The notes: a model not told the origin generated them from the sequence alone. 31,875 nucleotides of DNA from RGIG3102 sp964525015 (GCA_964525015.1 CAZGFY010000024.1:1-31875), one strand, 5' to 3'; numbered from the stretch's first letter, positions 16,207 through 24,348 are shown. Program-made: numbers and translations.

Positions 16207-17139
16207 ATGAGCAAAAAAATATTACAGAAAATATCAATCTTCCTTTCAATTGTGTTATTATTAACATCTTGTTCAAGCACCAAAGAAGTGAGTGTATCGG
16301 TGGACGAAAGTTTGCCACCTAGAGATTCAACCCCTGTGGTACTCGTGCCAACTGCTGATGGGATAGATGTTATGAATGGAAATGCTAGTTCTCTTGATAT
16401 ATCAAATCTTTCAAAAGGCTATTTTATGTTAAAATATAGCGGAAGTAGTCCGAAAGTTATGATGCAAATACAAAAGGCAGGAGAAGATAAATATACCTAT
16501 GAAATAACTGATGTTAGTGAGTATACAGCTTTTCCTGTGGCACCCGGAAGTGGAGATTACACAATTACAATAAATGAAAATATACAAGGCACAAGTTATG
16601 CAACAGTGGACACATTTCAAATATCCGTTGCTTTAGAAAATGAATATCAAGGATTTTTATATCCTAGCTATTATGTTGATTTCAACGAAAATTCCTCGGC
16701 GATTAAATTAAGTCAGGAACTTGTGAGTGAGGCTAGAAGTGAGCTCGATGCAGTTGCAATGATATATGAATATGTTACAGAAACAATTGAATACGACTAT
16801 GATTTTGCAGCACAAGTTAGCACGTTTTACATACCAGATATTGAAAACACATTAAATACAGAAAAGGGACTATGTTTTGACTATGCTGTTTTAATGACTT
16901 CGATGCTAAGAGCACAGCGTATTCCAACAAGATTAGTTTTAGGATATGCAGGAGATGTTTACCACGCTTGGATAAGTGTGCATACAGAGGAACATGGCTG
17001 GATAAATAATGTTATAGAGTTTAATGGCGAAAGCTGGGTTAGAATGGACCCAACATTTGATGCCTCAAGTGGTGGACGTTCAGACGTATTAGAGTATATA
17101 GGCGATGGCGAAAACTATAACGCAATGTATTATTATTAA
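16207..17139 (+). CDS. Transglutaminase-like lipoprotein
   Basis: An exported lipoprotein: the signal ends LLLTSC with the lipid-attached Cys at residue 22. The middle (about 60-150) looks like a beta-rich extracellular domain. The C-terminal transglutaminase-like cysteine-protease fold has a full triad: C223 (GLCFDYA), H253 (YHAW) and D281 (MDPTF). The enzyme could be a peptidase, amidase or transamidase on the outer membrane face. It is the first gene of a tightly spaced seven-gene run; the PilC-like gene starts 17 bases after its stop, which suggests work on the filament or its anchoring. That link is inference from position only. Confidence 0.85.
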   Translation: MSKKILQKISIFLSIVLLLTSCSSTKEVSVSVDESLPPRDSTPVVLVPTADGIDVMNGNASSLDISNLSKGYFMLKYSGSSPKVMMQIQKAGEDKYTYEITDVSEYTAFPVAPGSGDYTITINENIQGTSYATVDTFQISVALENEYQGFLYPSYYVDFNENSSAIKLSQELVSEARSELDAVAMIYEYVTETIEYDYDFAAQVSTFYIPDIENTLNTEKGLCFDYAVLMTSMLRAQRIPTRLVLGYAGDVYHAWISVHTEEHGWINNVIEFNGESWVRMDPTFDASSGGRSDVLEYIGDGENYNAMYYY

Positions 17140-17156
17140 TAGGAGAATGATGTGTT

Positions 17157-18224
17157 ATGTCAAAAAAAATAGAAAATAAAAATGGAAAATTTAAGGAACT
17201 ACCAGCTTCACAGCTTGCCTACTTTTTTGAGCAATTAGCTATGTTTTCTAAAAACGGAATTCCTACTTGGGAAAGCTTATACATAATCTCAAGCAATGCC
17301 CAGGAAGGGATGGATAGAGAGCTTTTTAATCGATTATATGAATATGTAGCTGATGGAGATTTTTTCTCAGAAGCACTAACTAAGTGTAATTGTTTTCCAA
17401 ATTATGTTATCGGTATGATTGAAGTTGCTGAGCAAACAGGTAGGGTGGAAGAAGTTTCGGCTTCTTTGGCAAGCTATTATAGAGGAAAAGATAGATTATC
17501 TCAAAGTCTTCGCTCAGCTGCATTTTATCCAATGGTAATGGCGAGCATGGTTTTTGTTGTAATATTTGTAATTTTAGTAGAAGTAATGCCTGTATTTGAG
17601 GGAGTTTTTGCTCAAATGGGTCTTGCTCTAAATCCTGTTTCAACACTGCTTTTAAATATAGGGTCTTCTTTGAATCAGTATTCAGCTATTGTTTTGGCGA
17701 TATTTGCAGTAATAATTTTAGTATATATTTCAATGAGAATGACTACTGCTGGAAAAGCAAAACTAAAAGATTGGTATGACACCTTCTTTTTAACAAAAAA
17801 TCTTTCAGAATCTGAAAATGCAAATAGATTTGCCTTTTCTTTATCATTAATGCTATTAAGTGGTGTTGATTTAATTAATGCACTTGAATTTTCTAAAATG
17901 ATTGTCGATAGTAAAAAAATGCATAAAAAAATTGATTTAATTATTAGTGATGTTGAAAAAGGTGGGGCTTTATCAGAAGCGATAATAAATAGCAGTATTT
18001 TTAAACCAACTTACAATGGTATGATTTCAGCTGGTATGAGAAGTGGCTCTGAAAGCCAAATGCTTATGGCAGTTTCACAAAGATATCACGAAGAAACAGA
18101 ATACAATGTTCAAAAATTAGTAGGTGTAATAGAGCCTAGCTTAGTTGCATTTTTATGTATAATGGTTGGGGCAGTAATGCTTTCAGTAATGCTTCCAATA
18201 ACAGGTATACTAACAGGAATGTAG
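17157..18224 (+). CDS. Type II secretion/type IV pilus platform protein, PilC/GspF family
   Basis: Inner-membrane platform protein on which pilins are assembled. The 355 residues carry two T2SSF repeats (about 25-150 and 225-350), with hydrophobic segments near 120-145, 160-200 and 320-350. The family-typical stretches IGMIEVAEQTGRVEE and ISAGMRSGSES are both present, one in each repeat. AGGAGA (17141-17146) precedes the ATG. It is the only platform gene in the window and goes with the pilin-like genes and PilT-type ATPase downstream. Confidence 0.9.
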   Translation: MSKKIENKNGKFKELPASQLAYFFEQLAMFSKNGIPTWESLYIISSNAQEGMDRELFNRLYEYVADGDFFSEALTKCNCFPNYVIGMIEVAEQTGRVEEVSASLASYYRGKDRLSQSLRSAAFYPMVMASMVFVVIFVILVEVMPVFEGVFAQMGLALNPVSTLLLNIGSSLNQYSAIVLAIFAVIILVYISMRMTTAGKAKLKDWYDTFFLTKNLSESENANRFAFSLSLMLLSGVDLINALEFSKMIVDSKKMHKKIDLIISDVEKGGALSEAIINSSIFKPTYNGMISAGMRSGSESQMLMAVSQRYHEETEYNVQKLVGVIEPSLVAFLCIMVGAVMLSVMLPITGILTGM

Positions 18225-18240
18225 GAAGGGGAGAAGGATT

Positions 18241-18591
18241 TTGAAAAAAAAGACTTTTTCAGATAGAATAAAAAAATTCTTTTTTAGTACAACCACACTT
18301 TCAATTGTGCTTGTTTTAGCAATAGTGGCCTTTGCAAATAGTGGTGTAGCGAGTATTTCAAAAGATGTTATAACTCAGCAGCAAACATTATTATTAAATG
18401 CCGTTACAAGAAGTGCAGTTCAGTGTTATGCAATTGAAGGGGTATACCCAGATAATGTTGAGTATTTAAAAGAAAATTATCATTTAGTTTATGATGAAGA
18501 ACAATATGTTATTCATTATGAATTTTTAGGCGGAAATTTACTTCCACAAATGTCGGTTTTTTATATTGGCGACACTAGTTTTAAAGGATAA
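18241..18591 (+). CDS. Small membrane-anchored pseudopilin-like protein
   Basis: A 116-residue protein with a basic N-terminus, one hydrophobic segment (about residues 17-35) and an extracytoplasmic domain containing CYAIEGVYP and YLKENY, ending in predicted beta strands. It lacks a recognisable prepilin-peptidase site, so it may be a signal-anchored minor component rather than a processed pilin. The TTG start follows GGAAGGGGAGAAGG. I recognise the type only from similar operons in Clostridia; the function is not established. Confidence 0.7.
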   Translation: MKKKTFSDRIKKFFFSTTTLSIVLVLAIVAFANSGVASISKDVITQQQTLLLNAVTRSAVQCYAIEGVYPDNVEYLKENYHLVYDEEQYVIHYEFLGGNLLPQMSVFYIGDTSFKG

Positions 18592-18627
18592 TAATATATT
18601 AGATAAAAAAGAAAAGGAGGATTCTAA

Positions 18628-19116
18628 ATGCAATATAGAGGTTCAAAACTTGGAATAATTTTTACACTAATGCTTTTTTCTGTATATACGTTTAGCGCAC
18701 TATTTTTAGCGATTATTGGTGTAGATGTATATGAAAGAAATGTTCAATCCTCCAATGAGAATTATAATATTAGAACATCAGTTTTGTATTTAACTGAAAA
18801 AATTAGACAGAATGAAACTAATGGTACAGTTAGAATTGATGATACATATTCTTCACAAGCTATTGTTTTATCTCAAGAAATAAATGAAAAAATTTATGAA
18901 ACTTGGGTTTATATTGAAAATGGGTATCTTTGTGAAGTCTTAGTTCCAGAAGGATATGAAGTGGCTGAAAATTCAGGACAACAAATAATGCCAATGTCGG
19001 AATTTAAGTTTTCTTTAGAAGAAAATGGATTATTAAATATAGAAGTTTTAGACGAAGATGGAAATCATTATAGTACTTCAATATTTTTAGAATCTTATGA
19101 AAGTGCAGGTGTCTAA
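18628..19116 (+). CDS. Membrane-anchored protein, DUF4860-like
   Basis: A 162-residue protein with one N-terminal hydrophobic helix (about 9-31) followed by an extracytoplasmic domain rich in beta structure. The segment YNIRTSVLYLTEKIRQNE after the membrane helix is typical of DUF4860-type proteins found beside type II secretion-like genes. AAAAGGAGG precedes the ATG by eight bases. It is probably a minor filament subunit. No classical prepilin cleavage site is visible. Confidence 0.7.
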   Translation: MQYRGSKLGIIFTLMLFSVYTFSALFLAIIGVDVYERNVQSSNENYNIRTSVLYLTEKIRQNETNGTVRIDDTYSSQAIVLSQEINEKIYETWVYIENGYLCEVLVPEGYEVAENSGQQIMPMSEFKFSLEENGLLNIEVLDEDGNHYSTSIFLESYESAGV

Positions 19117-19120
19117 AAGT

Positions 19121-19558
19121 ATGATAGAAAAAAAAGGGAATTTCTTTTTAGTTGAATTAGTTGTGAATTGCTTAATTTTTGCTATTTGTGCTGCAGTATG
19201 CCTTAGTTTATTTGTTTTAGGATTTAATAATAGTCAAAAGAGCAGAGAGTTATCAATGGCAACTTTATCAGCACAAAATATAGCAGAAGTTATAAAAGCT
19301 TGCGATGGAGATGAAGAAGAGATATCTTCCCATATTGCACTAGGAGAAAAAGATGGAGTAAGATGTGTTTACTATAATAAAGATTGGGAAGTAGTAACCT
19401 CGCAGGAAGAATCTGAATTTTACGCTTTAGTTTCAATTGAAGAAGAAAACGAATTTGTTTCATCTTTTATAGAAGTTATGGATGAAGAAAATAACATGGT
19501 GTATTATTTAGAAGTGGCAAAGTATGTAGGTGATAACGGAGGTAGTGGTAATGAATAG
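19121..19558 (+). CDS. Prepilin-like protein with atypical cleavage site
   Basis: A 145-residue protein with a short basic leader, MIEKKGN, followed by FFLVELVVNCLIF. This is the class III signal layout: hydrophobic helix with Glu at +5. The residue before the predicted cut is Asn, not the usual Gly. The start is ATG 19121, five bases after the preceding stop; the in-frame ATG at 19097 lies inside the previous gene without a ribosome binding site. The C-terminal domain is acidic. It is a minor or major pseudopilin candidate of the operon. Confidence 0.75.
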   Translation: MIEKKGNFFLVELVVNCLIFAICAAVCLSLFVLGFNNSQKSRELSMATLSAQNIAEVIKACDGDEEEISSHIALGEKDGVRCVYYNKDWEVVTSQEESEFYALVSIEEENEFVSSFIEVMDEENNMVYYLEVAKYVGDNGGSGNE

Positions 19559-19964
19559 TAAAAAACATTCAAGCACTAGCCTTGGAATAACCTCTTTGAT
19601 AACATTTTTTACAATATTAATTCTAGTATCTTTTTCTTTATTAGTGACCACTACCTCGCAAAACGACGCCCAGCTATCAGATAGGGCAGCAGGCTCGGTT
19701 ACAGAATATTATAAAGCTGATTATTTAGCTGAAGAAAAACTAATGGAGCTACATAATATTGTGTTAGAAACAGTGCCCGAAAACTTAATTGGAGTTTTAG
19801 AAGATAGCAATTTTGAGATAATAGAAGAATTTTCAGATAATGAAATTCAGATAGGATATAAAATACCAGTTAATGATAAAAAAGAATTACAAGTGATAAT
19901 AGGGATAAACTTAAATCAGCCAGAAACTTTAAATAGACTAAGCTGGCAAACTATAATTATATAA
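19551..19964 (+). CDS. Single-pass membrane protein of the filament-like operon
   Basis: A 137-residue protein with a hydrophobic helix (about 12-33), then SRNDAQLSD-like text (TTTSQNDAQLSD) and YYKADYLAEEKL, a pattern seen in minor pilin-like proteins of similar clusters. The start is ATG 19551, eight bases after GGAGG (19538-19542), and it overlaps the previous gene by eight bases, which suggests translational coupling. An ATG 21 bases earlier is in frame but lacks a ribosome binding site. Confidence 0.7.
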   Translation: MNSKKHSSTSLGITSLITFFTILILVSFSLLVTTTSQNDAQLSDRAAGSVTEYYKADYLAEEKLMELHNIVLETVPENLIGVLEDSNFEIIEEFSDNEIQIGYKIPVNDKKELQVIIGINLNQPETLNRLSWQTIII

Positions 19965-19989
19965 ATTACAAGAATGGGAGTGCTTAAAA

Positions 19990-21228
19990 ATGGAAAATAT
20001 GAATAATTCAGCAAATAATAGTTTAATTTCAAATGTAAAAGACCTTTTAAAAGATATAGGTGTTGAAAAAGATAATATTACAACTAATGTTAAAAATGCA
20101 ATTAACGATATTGTTACAATAAGTGAAAAAAATAGCATAACAAATAATGTTAAAGAGTTATTAAAATATGCAGTAGATAGAGGAGCAGTAGATATTTTTC
20201 TAATCACTGGTCGTCCTGCAAGCTTTAAAGCAAAACAGCAAATTGAAGTTGTGAGTGAAGAGAGATTAATGCCAGATACAACAGATAATTTAATAAAGCA
20301 AATTTATGATTTAGCTCGAAGAGATATAAATATTGTAAAAGAAAGAGGGGATGATGATTTTTCTTTTGCAGTAAAGGATGTATCTCGTTTTAGAATTAAT
20401 ACCTACAAGCAAAGAGGCTCAATTGCAGCAGTAATTAGGGTTATTCCTTTTTCACTTCCAACGGCTGAAGAATATCATATTCCAAAAGATATTTTAGATT
20501 TAGGTAAAACTAAAAGAGGACTAGTTTTAGTAACAGGATCATCTGCAAGTGGTAAAACAACAACATTAACTTGTATTTTAGATGAAATTAATAAAACATC
20601 TCCATCACATATTATAACTCTTGAAGACCCAATTGAGTTTTTACACGCACATAAACAAAGTATTGTAAGTCAAAGGGAAATATCTCTTGATACAGGAAGC
20701 TACCCAGTGGCATTAAGAGCAGCGCTTCGCCAAAGTCCAGATGTTATACTAATCGGCGAACTTCGCGATGCTGAGGCTATTAATATATCTCTAACAGCAG
20801 CTGAAACAGGTCACTTAGTTCTTTCAGCTCTTCACACATTAGGAGCTGCAAACTCAATTGATAGACTAGTAGATACATTCCCACCAAACCAACAAGACCA
20901 AATTAGAATGCAGTTATCAATGGTGCTACAAACTGTTGTTTGTCAGCAATTAGTTTTAACAAAAACAGGGGAAATCCTACCAGTATTCGAAGTTATGCAT
21001 TGTAATAATGCTATTAGAACTTTAATTCGTGAAGGAAGAACTCACCAAATTAATCATATTATTCAATCTTCATCTCAAGAAGGTATGATTAGTATGGATA
21101 ATAGCATTGCAAAGCTGTATAAAGATGGTAAAATCGATAAAGAAACAGCATTAAAACACAGCCTAGTTCCTGCATACCTATTAAGACAAATAGGAGAAGA
21201 ACCAAAAACAACAGGTTTAAGAAGATAG
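19990..21228 (+). CDS. PilT-type filament ATPase
   Basis: A cytoplasmic hexameric ATPase of the type IV pilus/type II secretion superfamily. Walker A is GSSASGKTT (residues 183-191). The Asp box (LEDPIEF), Walker B region (GELRDAEA) and His box (SALHTLGAA) follow. The PilT signature near the C-terminus reads AIRTLIREGRTHQI, so it resembles retraction ATPases rather than PilB/GspE. Length is 412, longer than usual PilT (about 350), because of an N-terminal extension of about 55 residues made of repeated NVK-xxL helices. It is the only filament ATPase in the window. A strong terminator follows. Confidence 0.92.
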   Translation: MENMNNSANNSLISNVKDLLKDIGVEKDNITTNVKNAINDIVTISEKNSITNNVKELLKYAVDRGAVDIFLITGRPASFKAKQQIEVVSEERLMPDTTDNLIKQIYDLARRDINIVKERGDDDFSFAVKDVSRFRINTYKQRGSIAAVIRVIPFSLPTAEEYHIPKDILDLGKTKRGLVLVTGSSASGKTTTLTCILDEINKTSPSHIITLEDPIEFLHAHKQSIVSQREISLDTGSYPVALRAALRQSPDVILIGELRDAEAINISLTAAETGHLVLSALHTLGAANSIDRLVDTFPPNQQDQIRMQLSMVLQTVVCQQLVLTKTGEILPVFEVMHCNNAIRTLIREGRTHQINHIIQSSSQEGMISMDNSIAKLYKDGKIDKETALKHSLVPAYLLRQIGEEPKTTGLRR

Positions 21229-21231
21229 ACT

Positions 21232-21264
21232 AAAAAAAGACTACAAATTTGTAGTCTTTTTTGT
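21232..21264. terminator. Terminator of the filament-like operon
   Basis: A perfect palindrome (21232-21247 with 21248-21262, core GACTACAAATTTGTAGTC) with A and T runs on the two sides. It also serves the convergent HTH gene. Confidence 0.88.
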
Positions 21265-21275
21265 TTGTAATATTA

Positions 21276-21512
21276 TTATTTTAGCAATTCATCACAGGAA
21301 ATGTTGAAAAAATCAACTAATAATCTAACTTCGTAATCAGGAACAAATCGAAGTCCGTTTTCTATTCGAAGTATAGTTAAATCAGTGAAATCATAGCCTT
21401 TAATTTGAAGTTTAGCTGCCATATCTTTTTGCGTTAGCTTATTTTGAAGTCGGAGCTGTTTTATTTTAGCACCAATTATATTTTTAGATACACCATTCCA
21501 GTAAATTTTCAT
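21276..21512 (-). CDS. Small HTH (XRE-like) transcriptional regulator
   Basis: A 78-residue DNA-binding protein that is nearly all helix-turn-helix: IGAKIKQLRLQNKLTQKDMAAKLQ, then TDLTILRIENGLRFVPDYEVRLL. The start is ATG at 21512 with GGGGAA just upstream on the minus strand; a longer frame to 21575 has no ribosome binding site. It is divergent from a 43-residue coiled-coil protein, and two CTTCTAAAGWTGAA sites lie between them. Autoregulation and control of the small gene are likely. Confidence 0.85.
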   Translation of the reverse strand: MKIYWNGVSKNIIGAKIKQLRLQNKLTQKDMAAKLQIKGYDFTDLTILRIENGLRFVPDYEVRLLVDFFNISCDELLK

Positions 21513-21525
21513 AATATTCCCCAAT

Positions 21526-21592
21526 CTTCTAAAGTTGAAATATATTATTGATTTTACCCTAAAAATATAGCACAATACTTCTAAAGATGAAG
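21526..21592. promoter_or_regulatory. Two operator-like sites in a divergent promoter
   Basis: CTTCTAAAGTTGAA (21526-21539) and CTTCTAAAGATGAAG (21578-21592) are near-identical; the second is a dyad CTTC...GAAG. They are 52 bp apart, five helical turns. A plus-strand promoter TTGATT (21548-21553), 17 bases, CACAAT (21571-21576) would be flanked by the sites. Confidence 0.65.
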
Positions 21593-21606
21593 TTTAGGGG
21601 TGGAGT

Positions 21607-21738
21607 ATGGAAAATTATAAAGAAATATATTTAATTTTGTTTAATAGAATAACAGATATAATAAAAGAATTAGAAGATATACAAAAATCAGTAGAAGAAA
21701 AATTTATAAATTATGATGAAGAAAAAGATGTAAAATAA
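21607..21738 (+). CDS. Small coiled-coil protein paired with HTH regulator
   Basis: A 43-residue protein, MENYKEIYLILFNRI..., with a single amphipathic helix and an EEKFIN-acidic tail. GGGGTGGAG directly precedes the ATG, and a bidirectional terminator overlaps the stop. It shares its layout with the 60-residue protein at 7584-7766. It lies head-to-head with the HTH gene across two operator-like sites. The function is unknown; small partner proteins of XRE-type regulators are one option. Confidence 0.7.
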   Translation: MENYKEIYLILFNRITDIIKELEDIQKSVEEKFINYDEEKDVK

Positions 21739-21772
21739 AATGAGTTTCCAAATTTTTGGAAACTCATTTTTT
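21737..21772. terminator. Bidirectional terminator
   Basis: AAAATGAGTTTCCAAA and TTTGGAAACTCATTTTTT pair around a two-base loop. It serves the small coiled-coil gene and the convergent GGDEF-EAL gene. Confidence 0.9.
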
Positions 21773-21777
21773 GTGAT

Positions 21778-23988
21778 TTAATTATTTAAATACTTATCTT
21801 CAAATTCATTTACTGGAAGTGGTTTTGAGTAGAAATAGCCTTGTATAGCATCACAGTTTGAATTTTTTAATAATTCTACTTGCTGTAAAGTTTCAATTCC
21901 TTCTGCAACTACATACATCCCGAGTCCGTGGGCCATTTTAATAATACTATTAATAACATGCTCGCTTCTAGTGCCTTCTTCTTTTTGAAAAAAGAAACTT
22001 CTATCGAGTTTTAAAGTGTCTACCTGCATATCCTTTAAAAGTCCGAGTGAAGAATATCCAGAGCCAAAATCATCAATAGATATTTTAAATCCAAAATCGT
22101 GAAGAGTTTTAAAGAAAGATTCGATTATCTCTTCATTTTCAATTGCAGCAGATTCAGTTAATTCAATTTCTAAATATTCGCAAGGAATATTGTGTTGATT
22201 AGCTATATCGGCAATTTCTTTTGCAAAGTTTGGGTTTTCAAGATTTAGTCTTGAGCAGTTTACTGATACAGATAAGGCATCAAATCCCTTATCAATCCAG
22301 CGCCTTAATAAAATACAAACATTTTCGATTATGTATTTATCTAAATCAACTATAAACCCATTCTTTTCAAATAAAGGTATGAAATCATTAGGGAAAATCA
22401 TAGTTCCATCATCTTCAATCCAGCGAACAAGAGCCTCTGCACCAATTAACTTGTCTTCTTTAACGCTGAATTTTGGCTGAAGAAACACTTTGAATTCGTT
22501 GTTTTCAAGTGCTGGCTTCATATTTCTAGTTAGCAGTGCATCTGATAAAAGCTTGTTTCTATACTCTTCATCATAATCATATACAACTGTGTTTTTATTA
22601 GATTTTGCCATATTATGAGCGAGTATAACCTTGTTTATAATTTCGCTAACATCGGTTTCTCCAATAGGGATATTATATCTTCCGTATTTAAATGATAGGT
22701 TGTAGTTTTCAAGTTCTGGAATAAGTTTTTTATAAAATGATTCATAAAAAGATGCTGTTTCATCTATTGTGCTAAGAAATTCCCTAGATACAAAAACTAA
22801 ATGCTCATCAGTTCCAACTCTTGCGATTATAGCAGTTGGCTCATTTGCTTCTTTTATGATATATTTTGGAGCAGTGATAACCTTATCTCCTATATCAAAG
22901 CCGAAAATTTCATTGATAACTTTAAAATTCTCAACATCGAATTTCATAATAGCATAACTTTTGTTTTTATTTTTCTTTAAGATAACCGACATATCGTTTG
23001 CGAGTTTAAGCTGATTTGGCAGTCCAGTTAAGGCATCGTAATATGCTGCATTTTCTAAAAGCTTTAATGAGCGAGATTGATTAACAGCAGTGTATGCAAG
23101 CACAAGTATTAAAAACCAATATATCCCAATACTGATGTATTCAAGCTTTTGAACAGCATTAGAAAGCTCAATATTCATTTCATCAACATTTGCATTTAGT
23201 GCAAGTGCCAAGTTGGTATTATCGATATTTGAATATACCATAAGCTTAGAAACACCATAGTAATCATAATAAAAACTATTGTCAATATTATTGCTAACAT
23301 TATTTTGAGCAGCAACTAAATTAGCATACCCCATAGCCTCAGAATCTTTTTTTGGGATAGTTGATTGGTTTATATGATTTTCACTAGTTGAAAAAATTAG
23401 ATTTAAATTAGTGTCAACAATAAAGAAATCAGAGCTGGGATTTATAGAATTTGATAGAGAGTTAGTAAAGTTTTCTATATTTATTTCACCAATTAAAACA
23501 GCAATAATATCGTTGTTTTCTTTAATGGGAACGCCAATTCTGAAGATTATATCATGATTATTTTCATGTAGATATGGATTACTTAAATAAAATTCATTTG
23601 CTAGTGAATTAATGAAAACTTCATCATTTGAAAAATCATTAACTTTACCAGAATTTGATATACCATTTCCTAAAAGGTCTATATAGTAAACATTGCTAAA
23701 CTCGCTAACTTGAGATTGTGAATTTAAAAATTCAACAGCTGTTTCATTTGATATATTAAATTTTGTAGCAAAACTGGAAATAGAAGATAAATCCTCTATT
23801 CCTTCTTCAATATGATTTTCTAAATTAGAATTTAATTGCTCAACAATTTTCACTATTTCATTTTTAGTGGCATTAGCAATGGCATCATCAGCTGTAAATT
23901 TAAACCAATTTGCCAGAGCAGCGAGAATGATAGTTACTAAAATAACACCAATAGTAATTTGTTTTTTAGATGTTGCCATATAATACAT
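21778..23988 (-). CDS. CACHE-GGDEF-EAL c-di-GMP phosphodiesterase
   Basis: A membrane sensor that most likely hydrolyses c-di-GMP. The 736 residues comprise a transmembrane helix (about 10-29), an extracellular dCACHE-like sensor (30-275), a second helix (280-300), a GGDEF-type domain and an EAL domain. The GGDEF signature is replaced by GTDEH (392-396), so it is unlikely to make c-di-GMP. The EAL part is intact: E518-A-L520, SVNCS, ELTES, DDFGSGYSS, KLDRSF, VAEGIET and QGYFYSKPL. The start at 23988 has AAAAGGA about nine bases upstream; MATSKK three codons in is an alternative. It has its own strong promoter. Confidence 0.93.
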   Translation of the reverse strand: MYYMATSKKQITIGVILVTIILAALANWFKFTADDAIANATKNEIVKIVEQLNSNLENHIEEGIEDLSSISSFATKFNISNETAVEFLNSQSQVSEFSNVYYIDLLGNGISNSGKVNDFSNDEVFINSLANEFYLSNPYLHENNHDIIFRIGVPIKENNDIIAVLIGEINIENFTNSLSNSINPSSDFFIVDTNLNLIFSTSENHINQSTIPKKDSEAMGYANLVAAQNNVSNNIDNSFYYDYYGVSKLMVYSNIDNTNLALALNANVDEMNIELSNAVQKLEYISIGIYWFLILVLAYTAVNQSRSLKLLENAAYYDALTGLPNQLKLANDMSVILKKNKNKSYAIMKFDVENFKVINEIFGFDIGDKVITAPKYIIKEANEPTAIIARVGTDEHLVFVSREFLSTIDETASFYESFYKKLIPELENYNLSFKYGRYNIPIGETDVSEIINKVILAHNMAKSNKNTVVYDYDEEYRNKLLSDALLTRNMKPALENNEFKVFLQPKFSVKEDKLIGAEALVRWIEDDGTMIFPNDFIPLFEKNGFIVDLDKYIIENVCILLRRWIDKGFDALSVSVNCSRLNLENPNFAKEIADIANQHNIPCEYLEIELTESAAIENEEIIESFFKTLHDFGFKISIDDFGSGYSSLGLLKDMQVDTLKLDRSFFFQKEEGTRSEHVINSIIKMAHGLGMYVVAEGIETLQQVELLKNSNCDAIQGYFYSKPLPVNEFEDKYLNN

Positions 23989-24073
23989 ATAAGGTTATCC
24001 TTTTAATTATGTTGGTTTTTTAACTAATATTTTTAATTTATTAAAAGTAAAAAAATATTAAACATTGCATATA

Positions 24074-24103
24074 ATTATACACGTTAAATAGTGTTGTTGT
24101 CAA
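24074..24103 (-). promoter_or_regulatory. Promoter of the GGDEF-EAL gene
   Basis: On the minus strand TTGACA (24103-24098), 18 bases, TATAAT (24079-24074): both boxes are consensus. The leader is about 80 bases and AT-rich. Confidence 0.85.
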
Positions 24104-24174
24104 TTGATTTTAAATGGTAATATACAGAAGTAAAGTTATAATAAAATATATTTGGTTTATAATATTTACAAAAA

Positions 24175-24233
24175 AGCCACGCTGGTTAAAATAACCATTC
24201 AGGTTGTTTTCAAGAGCCAGCTTTCGAATCCAC
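24175..24233 (-). repeat. Structured element downstream of tRNA-Gln
   Basis: Read on the minus strand, just after the tRNA terminator, the sequence starts GTGGATTCGAAAGC, an inverted T-arm-like piece. It continues with a TGGTTA/TAACCA hairpin (24183-24197) and a GCTGG/CCAGC pairing (24181-24185 with 24217-24221), and ends GGCTTTTTT. The position and T-arm fragment resemble the element after tRNA-Pro (7326-7500). Confidence 0.5.
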
Positions 24234-24235
24234 AT

Positions 24236-24268
24236 AAAAAAAATCTATCCGATAAAATCGAATAGATT
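24236..24268 (-). terminator. Terminator of the tRNA cluster
   Basis: On the minus strand AATCTATTCGAT-TTT-ATCGGATAGATT (24268 to 24242) with one G-U pair, then a run of eight T. Confidence 0.88.
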
Positions 24269-24272
24269 ATTT

Positions 24273-24348
24273 TGGTTGGGGTAGATGGATTCGAACCAAC
24301 GAAATGACGGAGTCAAAGTCCGTTGCCTTACCGCTTGGCGATACCCCA
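24273..24348 (-). tRNA. tRNA-Gln (anticodon TTG)
   Basis: Acceptor TGGGGTA/TACCCCA, anticodon stem ACGGA/TCCGT with loop CTTTGAC (anticodon TTG), T-arm TGGTTCGAATCCA, discriminator A and encoded CCA. It is the last gene of the minus-strand tRNA cluster. Confidence 0.97.
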
